A program made the position numbers and the translations under genes. From the NCBI GenBank assembly GCA_951828385.1, contig OX639973.1:5633200-5697199 (forward strand): a stretch of 64,000 bases of DNA, read 5' to 3'. Below the pieces are notes generated by a model, which ran no database searches, was not told the origin of the DNA, and saw nothing but the letters and a program-made list of their open reading frames with translations. Positions 16,723 to 25,931 of the stretch are shown in pieces (the first letter of the stretch is position 1; every line of letters begins with the position of its first letter). Source of the stretch: an uncultured Poribacteria bacterium (GTDB lineage Bacteria; Poribacteria; WGA-4E; WGA-3G).

Positions 16723-18855
16723 ATGACAGAAAACCTACGGAAAATCGCAGAAAAAGCCTTAACGGATAGTGTTGTCCGTTTGGTCTGGCAAAAAACGGAC
16801 GAAGAAACCGGTGAACCTCTTATCTGGCCACGGGCAAGTGGGTTTTTTGTCGCGCCAAATCTAATTGCGACCAATATTCATTGTGTTACAGGCGCACCAT
16901 CGGTTTTCGCAGAAATCGTCAGCACGAAGACTGAATTCCCAGTGGAAGGCGTTGCTGCGTTTGACGCTGAAAACGATCTCGTCATTTTAAAGGTTGCAGG
17001 GGAGGGAATACCGCTTTCGCTCGACGACAGCAATACCGTGAAGGTCGGTGAAACTGTTTGCGCTGTCGGTCACCCGCGCGCGAAGGAAGGCGAAGCCACA
17101 CAAGTTACCATATCCGGCATTCAAAAGAGTGGCAAACGCCTTGAAATTAAAGAGGAATTCGATGCGGGACACAGTGGAAGTGCCATCCTGAACGATTCGG
17201 GGAAGGTTATAGGCGTTTCTGTTGCAAGTGGAATGGCGGTTTCGGCTCTCGGTGGTGGCGGATGGGGATGTGCCAGCTACGCAATTCCCGCAACGACTTT
17301 AGTTGACCTGCTTGCAAATGTAGTGGAAGTGGAGCCATTCACAGAATGGCAAAAACGTCCACAGATACGTGCCTATACAGAAATCAGAAAAGGACAGACA
17401 GAACTCGAACACGGAAAATATCGAGAATCAATTGCGTACTTTGACGCTGCCCTCGAACTCAATCCAAATTTGGGAGATGCCTATCTCAATCGGGCAGCGG
17501 CAAATTTATTGTTGGGAGATCACAAAAAAGCGATCGCTGACTGTGATAATGCCCTCAGACTTAACCCTGGTCTGGTGTTGGGATATATTAGTCGAGCGGC
17601 TGCAAAATTTTTCTTAGGGGAAGCAAAAGATGCTCTTGAAGACTGTAATGCTGCCCTCAAACTTAACCCTAATTATGCAATGGTGTATAACAACCGAGCG
17701 GCAGCAAATGTATCGTTAGAACACTTTGAAGAAGCAATCGCTGACTGTGATAGTGCCCTCAAACTCGATCCCAATCTTGTTCAGTCTTATATCTGTAGGG
17801 CAACAGCGAAATTCGCCTTAGAACAGGATGAAACAGCACTTGCTGATTACGATACTGCCTTAGAACTTGCACCAGATTCGGCGGAAGTTTACTTCTTGCG
17901 CGCAAATATGAAACTTGTATTAGAGGATTATACCGGAGCGATTGAAGACTATGATAAAATCATTAGTTTAAATCCCAAACTTGGTGTTTCTTTGAACGTT
18001 TATAGGTGCCGGGCAGATGCAAAACGTTATCTTCACGACTATGAAAGCGCGATTGAAGACTATGACAAAGCCGTTCAACTTGACCCAAAATGCGATAAGA
18101 CTTACAACAAACGCGGTATTGCGAAATCCGATCTTGGTAGGTCGAAAACAGATGAAGGCAATAAAGTCAGTGCCGATAAATACTTCCAAGCAGCGATTGA
18201 CGACTATACGGAAGCCATCACGTTAGACGCAAAGTTTGCCGGTTACTATAGCAACCGTGGACGCGCGAAACGCGATCTTGGCGACTACGAAGAAGCGATA
18301 AAAGATTACGATAAAACTATCCAGCTGAATCCTAAAAGTGAGACGGCTTACTTCAATCGCGGGCACGCAAAATACAACCTCGGAAAATCTAAAGCGGATC
18401 AAGGGAATATCGCAGAAGCACAAGTAGACTATCAAGAGGTTGTAGAGGATTATACGGAAGCTATCAAACTGGACCCCGAATACGCCTCAGTCTATAACAG
18501 CAGAGGATGGATAAAATATCTCCTCGGACAATTTGACCACGAACGGGGCGATACAGAGAAAGCGAAAAAACTTTTTGAAGCAGCGGTCGCAGACAGCGAT
18601 GAATCAATTCGTCTAAAGTTAGATAATCCAAGCCCCGCTGACTATCATACCCGTGCTGCTGCAAAGGCTGCGATTGGCATGTATCGTGAGGCGATTGAAG
18701 ACTTCAATGAGACGATCCTGATGAAACCTGATGAGGCACGCTATTACTATGACCGTGGATTAGCGAAGCAGGCGTTCGGACAGCACGAAGCAGCGAAAGC
18801 CGATTTTCAGAAAGCGAAAGATTTAGACCCCGATGTCGAAAATAAACCATTCTAA
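16723..18855 (+). CDS. Trypsin-like serine protease fused to 13 TPR repeats
   Basis: The N-terminal third is a chymotrypsin-fold protease. His53 (N-I-H-C-V), Asp85 (E-N-D-L-V-I-L-K) and Ser151 (A-G-H-S-G-S) form a plausible triad, with G-H-S-G-S replacing the usual G-N-S-G-G. From about residue 215 to the end there are 13 tetratricopeptide repeats, three of them with longer inserted helices (for example around residues 480 and 570). No signal peptide or membrane segment is visible, so a cytoplasmic protease with a partner-recognition arm is predicted, unlike exported DegP/HtrA, and there is no PDZ domain. A GTG at 16696 opens the frame; ATG 16723 is preferred because it starts the first helix. 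It is 54 bases from the preceding gene. Confidence 0.85.
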   Translation: MTENLRKIAEKALTDSVVRLVWQKTDEETGEPLIWPRASGFFVAPNLIATNIHCVTGAPSVFAEIVSTKTEFPVEGVAAFDAENDLVILKVAGEGIPLSLDDSNTVKVGETVCAVGHPRAKEGEATQVTISGIQKSGKRLEIKEEFDAGHSGSAILNDSGKVIGVSVASGMAVSALGGGGWGCASYAIPATTLVDLLANVVEVEPFTEWQKRPQIRAYTEIRKGQTELEHGKYRESIAYFDAALELNPNLGDAYLNRAAANLLLGDHKKAIADCDNALRLNPGLVLGYISRAAAKFFLGEAKDALEDCNAALKLNPNYAMVYNNRAAANVSLEHFEEAIADCDSALKLDPNLVQSYICRATAKFALEQDETALADYDTALELAPDSAEVYFLRANMKLVLEDYTGAIEDYDKIISLNPKLGVSLNVYRCRADAKRYLHDYESAIEDYDKAVQLDPKCDKTYNKRGIAKSDLGRSKTDEGNKVSADKYFQAAIDDYTEAITLDAKFAGYYSNRGRAKRDLGDYEEAIKDYDKTIQLNPKSETAYFNRGHAKYNLGKSKADQGNIAEAQVDYQEVVEDYTEAIKLDPEYASVYNSRGWIKYLLGQFDHERGDTEKAKKLFEAAVADSDESIRLKLDNPSPADYHTRAAAKAAIGMYREAIEDFNETILMKPDEARYYYDRGLAKQAFGQHEAAKADFQKAKDLDPDVENKPF

Positions 18856-18953
18856 CGAATGTTCAGAGACAAACAAAAAATCCGTATTTAAATGGGCGCC
18901 TATTCCCATAGCGGTTCTTCAACAGAGCCAATATGCTAAAAAGGAGAAAAACC

Positions 18954-20984
18954 GTGAAATTTTTTGGACAACCCACAGATAGAACTTATTATCCTTGGCA
19001 AGCACTTGCCTTGAAAAGTGTAAAGTATTGTGCACTCATCGCGATTCTATGGGTAGCAGCAGTGCAAACCGGCTGCTTACCCGGAAGTGCATTGAGTAAA
19101 GGTGACAAACTTGCCAATGACAAAGACTACTACGGCGCGATTGAAGCATACCAGAGCATTGTGGATACGCAACCCGGTACACCGGATGCACTTCAAGCAC
19201 AACTCGCCATAGGTAAGTTATCTATTAAACAGATGAACCAACCCGCAGAAGGTATCAAGGCTTATGAAGGTGTCATTGCCGCTGCACCGAAAAGCGGCGA
19301 AGCCGCCGAAGCGCACTATGAACTCGGCATGCACCACTACAGAGAAAAGGATTATAAAGCCGCACAAACGCAATTTGACGCAATCGTTAACAACTTCCCA
19401 CAACTCGAATTAAGTCAAAATGCGCACCTGATGTTGGCGAAAAGCTACGAGGATGACAAGAGCTTTGAACAAGCCGCAGAAACTTTTGACAGTTTCGCGA
19501 ACCGCAATCCGAGAAGCAAGCGAGCCGCATTGGCACTTGAGAATAAGGCACGAATTCAACACCAACACCTCAAGGACGAAGAGGAAGCGAAACGCACCAA
19601 CCAATTGCTCGTTAAGAGATATGGAAAGGTTGAAGGTGCTGAAGGATCGGTTGAAAAGGCAAAACAAGTACTGAAAGATTTCAACGCCTCTATCCCGGAG
19701 CCAGACAATCCATTGGATACACCGCAGGGAAGAGCGTTGGCACAGTTTGAAGCCCGACGCGAACGTGACCGACCGCGCGGCGGTGTTGAAAGAAGCCCGG
19801 CAATGGGAAATCCTAACGTCGAAATTCCAGATTCCGGGTTCGGGATCAGCGCGGCAGATGTAATGCGGAACTTCGGGGGACAGGGCGGTATCGCGGGTGA
19901 CGACCAAGGGAGTTACCACGATGCTGAACTTATGATTGCTAATTTTTTCTATGGCGATGAAAGTTACCGGGACGCAGGCGCATTATACTTCGACGCAATC
20001 GCACGCGCAGAAGCCGAAAAAGTAAAAATTGACCCGTACACTTACCTCAAACTCTCGGTTTGTTACCGAAAAGTCGGGATGCACCAACGCGCAAAAGAGG
20101 TACTCAGAAAAGCCGCAAGCCGAGACGGGGGAGTCATTGATGCCGTTATTAACACCGGTCGAAATCACTATACTTCAGACAATTATGAGCAAGCGATAGA
20201 AACCTATAATTCTGTCATCGGCATGAATCGGAGTAAAGATTCCGAGATATACTGGCTCATCTCGCTGGCACACAAAAAATTAGGTGAACCTGAGAAGGAA
20301 CGCGAAACTCTTGAACGTTCTGTCGCCGCGAACACGCAGAATACAGACGCGTTGCAAAGTCTTGCCGAAGTACTTCACTACCGGTTGAAGGATCGGAAAA
20401 CCGCTGCAATCTTTCAAGACCTCGTCGATCAAAAAGGTGATACGTACATTGGTGCCAAAACGCTCGGTGATCTTACCTATCAGTACGGGAATTACGTCCA
20501 AGCCCGGGCAAGATATAAAGCCGCCGCTCGGATAGCGAAGCGATCGCTTGATAAGTCAGAAAGCGATGTTGAAAAACGTGAACTTCGCAACCAGGTAGTC
20601 TATGCAACCATTCTTGCTGCGCGCGCAAACTATCAACTTAAGAAACCAGAAGACGCGCAGAAGATTATAGATGAATTAGCAGCGGAATATCCAAAACATG
20701 CTTTGATCCCCTATGGTAGAGGTGAACTGGCACTACTCAACGGCGATACCGAAACCGCTGTTGCCGAATTTAAAGCGGCGATTGAGAAAAATCCAAACTC
20801 CCATATTCCAATCATAGCACTTGGGGATTACTATGTTTCACAAGGCTATAATGACGACGCGATAGTACTTTGGGAAGGTTTTCTCACAGATAACCAGTAT
20901 AACCAGAACGTTCGGCGCAGCCTTAAAAAATTGAAAGGTGATGCCGAAGCACCGAAAAATGATGCCGAAGCACCGAAAGAATAG
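18954..20984 (+). CDS. Large TPR-repeat protein, probable lipoprotein
   Basis: The 676-residue protein has an N-terminal hydrophobic segment (Y-C-A-L-I-A-I-L-W-V-A-A-V) ending in Q-T-G-C-L-P-G, which resembles a lipobox although the -3 residue is atypical. TPR-like repeats follow in two blocks: the first (about residues 40-220) resembles the outer-membrane TPR assembly proteins YfgC/BamD, and the second fills the C-terminal half. A charged, Pro/Arg-rich linker lies between them. ATG 18933 is in frame, but AAGGAG lies 7 bases before GTG 18954, so GTG is preferred. The C-terminus carries a short tandem repeat (D-A-E-A-P-K twice). It probably acts at the cell envelope; the partner is unknown. 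Confidence 0.82.
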   Translation: MKFFGQPTDRTYYPWQALALKSVKYCALIAILWVAAVQTGCLPGSALSKGDKLANDKDYYGAIEAYQSIVDTQPGTPDALQAQLAIGKLSIKQMNQPAEGIKAYEGVIAAAPKSGEAAEAHYELGMHHYREKDYKAAQTQFDAIVNNFPQLELSQNAHLMLAKSYEDDKSFEQAAETFDSFANRNPRSKRAALALENKARIQHQHLKDEEEAKRTNQLLVKRYGKVEGAEGSVEKAKQVLKDFNASIPEPDNPLDTPQGRALAQFEARRERDRPRGGVERSPAMGNPNVEIPDSGFGISAADVMRNFGGQGGIAGDDQGSYHDAELMIANFFYGDESYRDAGALYFDAIARAEAEKVKIDPYTYLKLSVCYRKVGMHQRAKEVLRKAASRDGGVIDAVINTGRNHYTSDNYEQAIETYNSVIGMNRSKDSEIYWLISLAHKKLGEPEKERETLERSVAANTQNTDALQSLAEVLHYRLKDRKTAAIFQDLVDQKGDTYIGAKTLGDLTYQYGNYVQARARYKAAARIAKRSLDKSESDVEKRELRNQVVYATILAARANYQLKKPEDAQKIIDELAAEYPKHALIPYGRGELALLNGDTETAVAEFKAAIEKNPNSHIPIIALGDYYVSQGYNDDAIVLWEGFLTDNQYNQNVRRSLKKLKGDAEAPKNDAEAPKE

Positions 20985-20991
20985 ATTAACA

Positions 20992-21055
20992 AAGTGCGGT
21001 TGAAAGCCGCACTTACAACACTTATTTCCCAGGGGTGCACGTTCAAAACTGCACC
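20992..21055. terminator. Two consecutive hairpins downstream of the TPR gene
   Basis: The first hairpin pairs AAGTGCGG (20992-20999) with CCGCACTT (21007-21014) across a 7-base loop. The second pairs GGTGCA-GTT with AACTGCACC (21034-21055) with one bulged C. Neither is followed by a long T-run, so they may stop transcription through Rho or be dispersed hairpin repeats rather than intrinsic terminators. Confidence 0.5.
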
Positions 21056-21103
21056 TACACGTTACGGTTTTTGAGCATAATTAATTTTTTTTGAAAAAAA
21101 AAC

Positions 21104-21132
21104 TTGACCTTTTACAGTCAATTGTGTATAAT
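21104..21132 (+). promoter_or_regulatory. Promoter TTGACC-N17-TATAAT ahead of rho
   Basis: TTGACC (21104-21109) and a perfect TATAAT (21127-21132) are separated by 17 bases. The expected start point is near 21139, inside a small palindrome, AGTTAA-agttc-TTAACT (21137-21153). This places the rho start codon about 640 bases downstream. Confidence 0.75.
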
Positions 21133-21138
21133 TAATAG

Positions 21139-21780
21139 TTAAAGTTCTTAACTTCCTATCGCAAGCATGCTTTAAGGGTAAAATTCGCAGAACTCCCCTG
21201 GCAAAATTGTGCAATTCCTGAGAAAAGCGCGCTTTTGAGGAAAATGAGTCCCTAGCTGTAAGGTGATGTATGCGACATTAGCTTCAATAGGTTTCACAAT
21301 AATATAGAAACACAGAAGCACTACCTTTAGGTTGAGACGATCTTTTGGCATGCATTGCAACGCAACTATACAAGAAACATTCCCGCGGGCAACATTGCAC
21401 CTACTCCATCGATACCCTTTTATACCTCGCATTTTGCCTCGTTGCACATCTCAACGGCAACTTCTCATGCATTCGGTTCGGGTATCATACCAATTTAACC
21501 GGCTTTGTAGGAAAATCCGGTCTTCGTACCTTAGTTTCCGTATGCTGCTTTGTGAAAAGGGCATTTTTGGAGAACCCGGTAGACGTGGTTTCAACCGCGC
21601 ACCGAAAACGATAGAAACCAACATTAGTAAATTAGTCTATAGGATCAGCCCCGATTCCATTTTAACCGCTGCTGCGTATCCTGATTTTTGCGAACACATC
21701 TGAACATATCGCATATTTGAGTAGGAACAAAGCATTCGCTATTACCTTGGAACCGGGCACAATGAGGAGTATTAGAAACT
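21139..21780 (+). promoter_or_regulatory. Long untranslated leader of rho, C-rich segment inside
   Basis: About 640 bases separate the predicted transcription start from the rho ATG. The frames inside (for example 21332-21703) show no family features, so I treat it as leader. In 21361-21480 C outnumbers G about two to one (roughly 40 to 18), the composition expected of a Rho-loading (rut) region. Rho synthesis is autoregulated through leader attenuation in Escherichia coli, and the same control is inferred here. Confidence 0.5.
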
Positions 21781-23106
21781 ATGGAGAGCTTGGACATTGG
21801 CAAGCTCCAAGAAATGGAGTTCTCGGAACTCAAAGATCTTGCACTGACTCTCGGAGTGGACGAATACACCGGGTCTCGGAAAGAGGAATTGATTAACGAA
21901 ATCATAGAGGCTAAATCTGAGGGAGACATCCAATTTTATGGTGGAGGTGTCTTGGAAATCTTAGATGACCGAGATCAACACTACGGTTTTCTCCGTTCAT
22001 CGCGCTCCAACTATTTGCAGAGTAATGAAGATATTTACGTATCCTCATCGCAAATAAGGCGCTTTGATTTACAGACCGGGCACGTCGTTGAAGGTGTAAT
22101 CCGCCCGCCTAAGAAGACAGAAAACAAGGCAGAACGTTACTTCGCAATGTTACAAATTGAGAAGGTCAACGGAGAGCCACCGGAAGCTGTCAAACAGAAA
22201 ATCCTTTTCAATAACCTCACCCCTATCCATCCGTACGAACAATTGAAACTGGAACACAACCAGTCAGAATTTGGAACCCGGATGATGGATTTAATAGCAC
22301 CCATCGGTAAAGGGCAACGCGGATTGATCGTCGCTCCGCCTTATAGTGGAAAAACAACACTGCTGAAGAATATTGCCGCCGGTATTGAAGCGAACCATCC
22401 AGAAATCTCCCTCATCTTTCTACTGATCGATGAACGCCCCGAGGAAGTTACGGATGTCGCACGCTCCGTCAAAGGCGAAGTCATTAGCTCCACCTTCGAC
22501 GAACATCCTGAACGCCACATTCAAGTTGCAGAAATGGCCATTGAAAAGGCAAAACGCTGGGCAGAGTACGGGAAAGATGTCGTTGTGCTATTAGATAGCA
22601 TGACCCGATTGGCACGTGCCCATAATGTTATGACACCACACAGCGGCAAAACGTTGAGTGGCGGCTTAGATGCTATGGCATTCGTGAAGCCACGCCAATT
22701 CTGCGGCGCAGCCCGGAAATTTGAAGAAGGCGGAAGTCTAACAGTCATCGCAACTGTACTCGTTGATACGGAAAGTCGCCAAGATGAATACATCTATGAA
22801 GAATTTAAAGGCACCGCCAATATGGAAATTCACATGGAGCGTGCCTTGTTAGACCTCCGTATCTATCCACCGATTAACATTGGAAAATCGAAAACACGGC
22901 GTGAAGAACTCTTGTTAGCACCAGATGTACTTAACAAAGTCTGGGTACTACGGAAATTCACAAGCCAAATGGATCACGCGGAATCCCTTGAAATGTTGAT
23001 TGAGCAATTCGGTAAAAATGCCACAAATGCCGAATTTCTCGAACGAATGGTAGACAATGCTACGTACAGCAATACATCCAGAACTAACGCTCGTCCGAAG
23101 CGGTAG
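21781..23106 (+). CDS. rho: Transcription termination factor Rho
   Basis: This is a hexameric RNA-dependent ATPase that releases transcripts at Rho-dependent terminators. The 441-residue protein has, in order: an N-terminal helix-extension domain (E-F-S-E-L-K-D-L-A-L-T-L-G), the RNA-binding OSB fold with Y-G-F-L-R and D-I-Y-V-S-S-S-Q-I-R-R-F, Walker A (A-P-P-Y-S-G-K-T-T-L-L), D-E-R-P-E-E-V-T-D, Walker B (V-V-V-L-L-D-S-M-T-R-L-A-R-A), and the R-loop/arginine-finger region (A-R-K-F-E-E-G-G-S-L-T). It lacks the long acidic insertion seen in some high-GC phyla. GAGGAG lies 11 bases before ATG. The gene order rho-rpmE-prfA-prmC is conserved in many bacteria. Confidence 0.98.
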   Translation: MESLDIGKLQEMEFSELKDLALTLGVDEYTGSRKEELINEIIEAKSEGDIQFYGGGVLEILDDRDQHYGFLRSSRSNYLQSNEDIYVSSSQIRRFDLQTGHVVEGVIRPPKKTENKAERYFAMLQIEKVNGEPPEAVKQKILFNNLTPIHPYEQLKLEHNQSEFGTRMMDLIAPIGKGQRGLIVAPPYSGKTTLLKNIAAGIEANHPEISLIFLLIDERPEEVTDVARSVKGEVISSTFDEHPERHIQVAEMAIEKAKRWAEYGKDVVVLLDSMTRLARAHNVMTPHSGKTLSGGLDAMAFVKPRQFCGAARKFEEGGSLTVIATVLVDTESRQDEYIYEEFKGTANMEIHMERALLDLRIYPPINIGKSKTRREELLLAPDVLNKVWVLRKFTSQMDHAESLEMLIEQFGKNATNAEFLERMVDNATYSNTSRTNARPKR

Positions 23107-23223
23107 GTGTGAATCCTTATACACCTGCACCTTGCGCTTCAGAAACGAGACTACAATAGTCAGAGGCACACGAACTGAATAGCAAATTCGCAATTCGGAA
23201 ATCTGAAATTAAGGAAGGATATT

Positions 23224-23445
23224 ATGAAACCCGAAATTCACCCTGAAATGGTAGAGTCTGTTATCACATGCGTTTGCGGCGCAACACATAATACGCTCGC
23301 TATTCAACCGCAAATGCGCGTAGATATTTGTGGAAAATGTCACCCATTCTATACCGGACAACAGGCGCGATTCATTGACACCGCTGGACGTGTTGAAAGT
23401 TTCCGCCGCCGTTATGGGTTGACCGAAACCGAGGAAGATAAGTAG
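23224..23445 (+). CDS. rpmE: Large-subunit ribosomal protein L31 (zinc-type)
   Basis: The 73-residue protein begins M-K-P-E-I-H-P and has the Cys ligands of the zinc-binding L31 form, C-V-C-G and D-I-C-G-K-C-H-P-F-Y-T-G. The C-terminal helix R-V-E-S-F-R-R-R-Y-G matches L31. AAGGAAGG precedes the ATG. Its place between rho and prfA is the common bacterial order. The zinc form implies no need for the zinc-free YtiA-type replacement under normal conditions. Confidence 0.97.
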   Translation: MKPEIHPEMVESVITCVCGATHNTLAIQPQMRVDICGKCHPFYTGQQARFIDTAGRVESFRRRYGLTETEEDK

Positions 23446-23623
23446 GCACACAACTCGATCCTTAACGAACCGGAATTTCAAGAAGAGGCTCCCCCTGTCT
23501 TAACAGTCTGATGATAGAGTTTACAAGAGATAGGCGCGGGGAGCATCCTTATCGTCGAAATGTGGACAAACCCTACTTTAGCTAACGGTTAACAGCAAGT
23601 TCTGGCTTGCAAGTGGTGCCAAA

Positions 23624-24691
23624 ATGTTTGAAAAACTTAAGGACATCGAAACGAAATATGCTGACGTTGAAAAAGCACTTGGAGACCCAGCGCAAATTTC
23701 AAATCAGCAGCGGTTAATGGAACTATCCAAAAGCCACGCGGAACTTTCTCCGATCGTATCAACTTATCAGGAGTACCAGCAATTAGAGTCCGCGCTTGAG
23801 GAGACGCTCTTCCTGATAGAATCAGAAACTGATGCAGAAATGGTTGGATTGGCGCAGGAGGAATTGGACAGCCTCACTGCGAAAAAAGAGGCACTGACTG
23901 AAGAACTCAAGTTACTCCTCATCCCAAAAGATCCGAACGATGAAAAGAATGTTATCATCGAAGTTCGGGCAGGCACGGGTGGTGAAGAAGCCAGTCTCTT
24001 TGCAGCCGAGTTGTTTCGGATGTATACCCGCTATGCGGAACGGCAGGATTGGAAAGTTGAACTCCTCAGCGCAAATCCAACGGGATTAAAAGGCTTTAAA
24101 GAAGTTATTTTCTCTATTGAAGGGGCAGGGGCATATAGTCACCTCAAATACGAAGGCGGCATACATCGCGTCCAGCGAATTCCTACCACAGAGACCAGCG
24201 GACGTATCCACACCTCTGCCGCAACGGTAGCCGTGCTCCCCGAAGCCGAAGCACTCGATCTGGCAATCGATGAAGCGACCGAGTTACGGGTCGATACCTA
24301 TCGCTCCTCAGGGCCTGGTGGCCAAAGTGTTAACACAACGGACTCCGCTATCCGGATCACACACCTACCCACAGGCCTCGTTGTAACCTGCCAAGACGAA
24401 AAATCCCAGCATAAGAACCGTTCCAAGGCGATGAAAATTCTCCGCGCACGCCTTCAAGAGCAAAAACAGGCTGAGCTTCACAGCGAGAGAGCCGAAACGC
24501 GACGGTCTATGGTTGGAAGTGGCGACAGAAGCGAGAAAATTCGCACTTACAACTTCCCACAATCTCGTGTAACGGACCACCGTATCCAATTTAGTTCCTA
24601 TCAACTCGATGCCGTTGTAGATGGTGATTTAAAAGCGTTTATCGAGCAGCTAACAACCGCCGATCAAGCGGAGAAGTTGGAAGAGACTTAA
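23624..24691 (+). CDS. prfA: Peptide chain release factor 1
   Basis: RF1 recognises UAA and UAG and triggers peptide release. At 355 residues it has normal length. It has the N-terminal coiled domain, then R-A-G-T-G-G-E-E-A-S-L-F, the codon-recognition region I-P-T-T-E-T-S-G-R-I-H-T-S (P-x-T motif), and the catalytic G-G-Q in S-S-G-P-G-G-Q-S-V-N, followed by the basic H-K-N-R-S-K-A-M. Its Gln is the substrate of PrmC, encoded 26 bases downstream. The 178-base spacer before it holds a GCTCCCC...GGGGAGC inverted repeat (23488-23545) of unknown role. Confidence 0.97.
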   Translation: MFEKLKDIETKYADVEKALGDPAQISNQQRLMELSKSHAELSPIVSTYQEYQQLESALEETLFLIESETDAEMVGLAQEELDSLTAKKEALTEELKLLLIPKDPNDEKNVIIEVRAGTGGEEASLFAAELFRMYTRYAERQDWKVELLSANPTGLKGFKEVIFSIEGAGAYSHLKYEGGIHRVQRIPTTETSGRIHTSAATVAVLPEAEALDLAIDEATELRVDTYRSSGPGGQSVNTTDSAIRITHLPTGLVVTCQDEKSQHKNRSKAMKILRARLQEQKQAELHSERAETRRSMVGSGDRSEKIRTYNFPQSRVTDHRIQFSSYQLDAVVDGDLKAFIEQLTTADQAEKLEET

Positions 24692-24717
24692 AGCACGCCG
24701 ACTAAGGAACACAGACT

Positions 24718-25596
24718 ATGCGAAATAAAATGTGGCGTGTGGTAGATTTACTCGATTGGACAACGCGGTATTTTGAACAGCACGGCATCCGAAATCCGAG
24801 GTTAGATGCAGAGGTCCTGCTCGCGCACTTACTCGAAAAAAGTCGCCTGCAACTCTATCTCCATTTTGAAATGCCTGTCTTCCAAGAACATCTCACACCG
24901 TATCGAGAACTGATAAAAAAACGCATTGAGCACACACCTGTTAGTTATTTAACGAACCGGAAAGAGTTCATGTCGTTAGACTTCTACGTAGATGAGCGGG
25001 TGCTCATTCCGAGACCCGAGACAGAGCAGCTTGTTGAAACGATTCTCAGAGAAAAAACGGGGAATTCTGAACGTCTACTGGAACTCGGCACAGGGAGTGG
25101 CGTGATCGCTACGAGTCTTGCAGTGCACCAACCGGAATGGGAGATTATTGCAACAGATATTTCTGAACCCGCCCTGGCAGTTGCCCAGAAAAACGCCGAA
25201 ACCCATGTCCATACGGCACAAATCAAATTTCTGACCGGTGATCTATTTGAACCCATAAAAGCGATAAACCCTGCCGGAAACATTCGATTTGATTGGATAG
25301 TCTGCAATCCGCCGTATGTCAAAAAGACAGAATGGGATACGCTGAGTCCGGATGTCCGAGACTATGAGCCAGAGATTGCCCTCTTTGCTGGTGACGACGG
25401 CCTCGCCGTGATCCGTCGATTAATTGCTGAAGCTCCTAAATACCTCGCACCGAATGGAAAACTCATCTTTGAAATCGGTGAGACCCAAGCGGATACCGTT
25501 CGCTCCCTTATAGATGCCGAACCCGCCTACTGTACATACAAACTACTCAAGGACTACGCGGAGAAAGAACGAATTCTCCTTGCGAGTACCCGCTAA
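24718..25596 (+). CDS. prmC: Release factor glutamine N5-methyltransferase
   Basis: PrmC (HemK) methylates the GGQ glutamine of RF1 and RF2 using S-adenosylmethionine. The 292-residue protein has the N-terminal helical domain (R-L-D-A-E-V-L-L-A-H-L-L), P-R-P-E-T-E-Q-L-V, the SAM loop L-E-L-G-T-G-S-G-V-I-A, and the catalytic N-P-P-Y in V-C-N-P-P-Y-V. AAGGAA lies before the ATG. It directly follows its substrate gene prfA. A GC hairpin (CCGCCT/AGGCGG, 25679-25700) lies about 80 bases after the stop and may end this unit. Confidence 0.96.
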   Translation: MRNKMWRVVDLLDWTTRYFEQHGIRNPRLDAEVLLAHLLEKSRLQLYLHFEMPVFQEHLTPYRELIKKRIEHTPVSYLTNRKEFMSLDFYVDERVLIPRPETEQLVETILREKTGNSERLLELGTGSGVIATSLAVHQPEWEIIATDISEPALAVAQKNAETHVHTAQIKFLTGDLFEPIKAINPAGNIRFDWIVCNPPYVKKTEWDTLSPDVRDYEPEIALFAGDDGLAVIRRLIAEAPKYLAPNGKLIFEIGETQADTVRSLIDAEPAYCTYKLLKDYAEKERILLASTR

Positions 25597-25678
25597 GCGC
25601 GGACAGAGATTTTGTGACGTAGGTAAGGATTCTGGTATAGTGCGGGCAATCTAAAGAATCACAGTATTTACTTTTACG

Positions 25679-25700
25679 CCGCCTGTGAATCTATAGGCGG
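25679..25700 (+). terminator. Hairpin after prmC, weak terminator candidate
   Basis: CCGCCT pairs with AGGCGG across a 10-base loop, about 80 bases beyond the prmC stop. The following bases are A-rich with only short T runs, so the intrinsic-terminator match is poor. Confidence 0.35.
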
Positions 25701-25731
25701 TTCCCAGAAATTTTGAAAAAAAATATTTTTC

Positions 25732-25761
25732 TTGACATATTTTGCGACAATTTGTTACAAT
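25732..25761 (+). promoter_or_regulatory. Promoter TTGACA-N18-TACAAT ahead of the ECF sigma operon
   Basis: TTGACA (25732-25737) and TACAAT (25756-25761) are 18 bases apart. The predicted transcript has a leader of about 165 bases. The leader contains a short direct repeat (GCGACGAACTAT and GCGATGAACTAT, around 25830-25870) of unknown role. The rest of the 335-base gap shows no gene. Confidence 0.68.
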
Positions 25762-25931
25762 AAATTCAAGAGATGTTGGTAGCGCATTAGTTTTCGAGGG
25801 CGTGCCACCTTTTTCATCTTTTTTCAAACGCGACGAACTATACGAACTATTTGAAACGCGATGAACTATCTGAACGTTATATCGTGTAGCCTGCTAAATA
25901 AGGATACTTATAGGCGAAGGAGCAGATTATA

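Noticed and set aside
21332-21703. Plus-strand frame of 123 codons in the rho leader
   Set aside because: No ribosome-binding site at the start, unusual residue composition, no recognisable family; treated as leader RNA.
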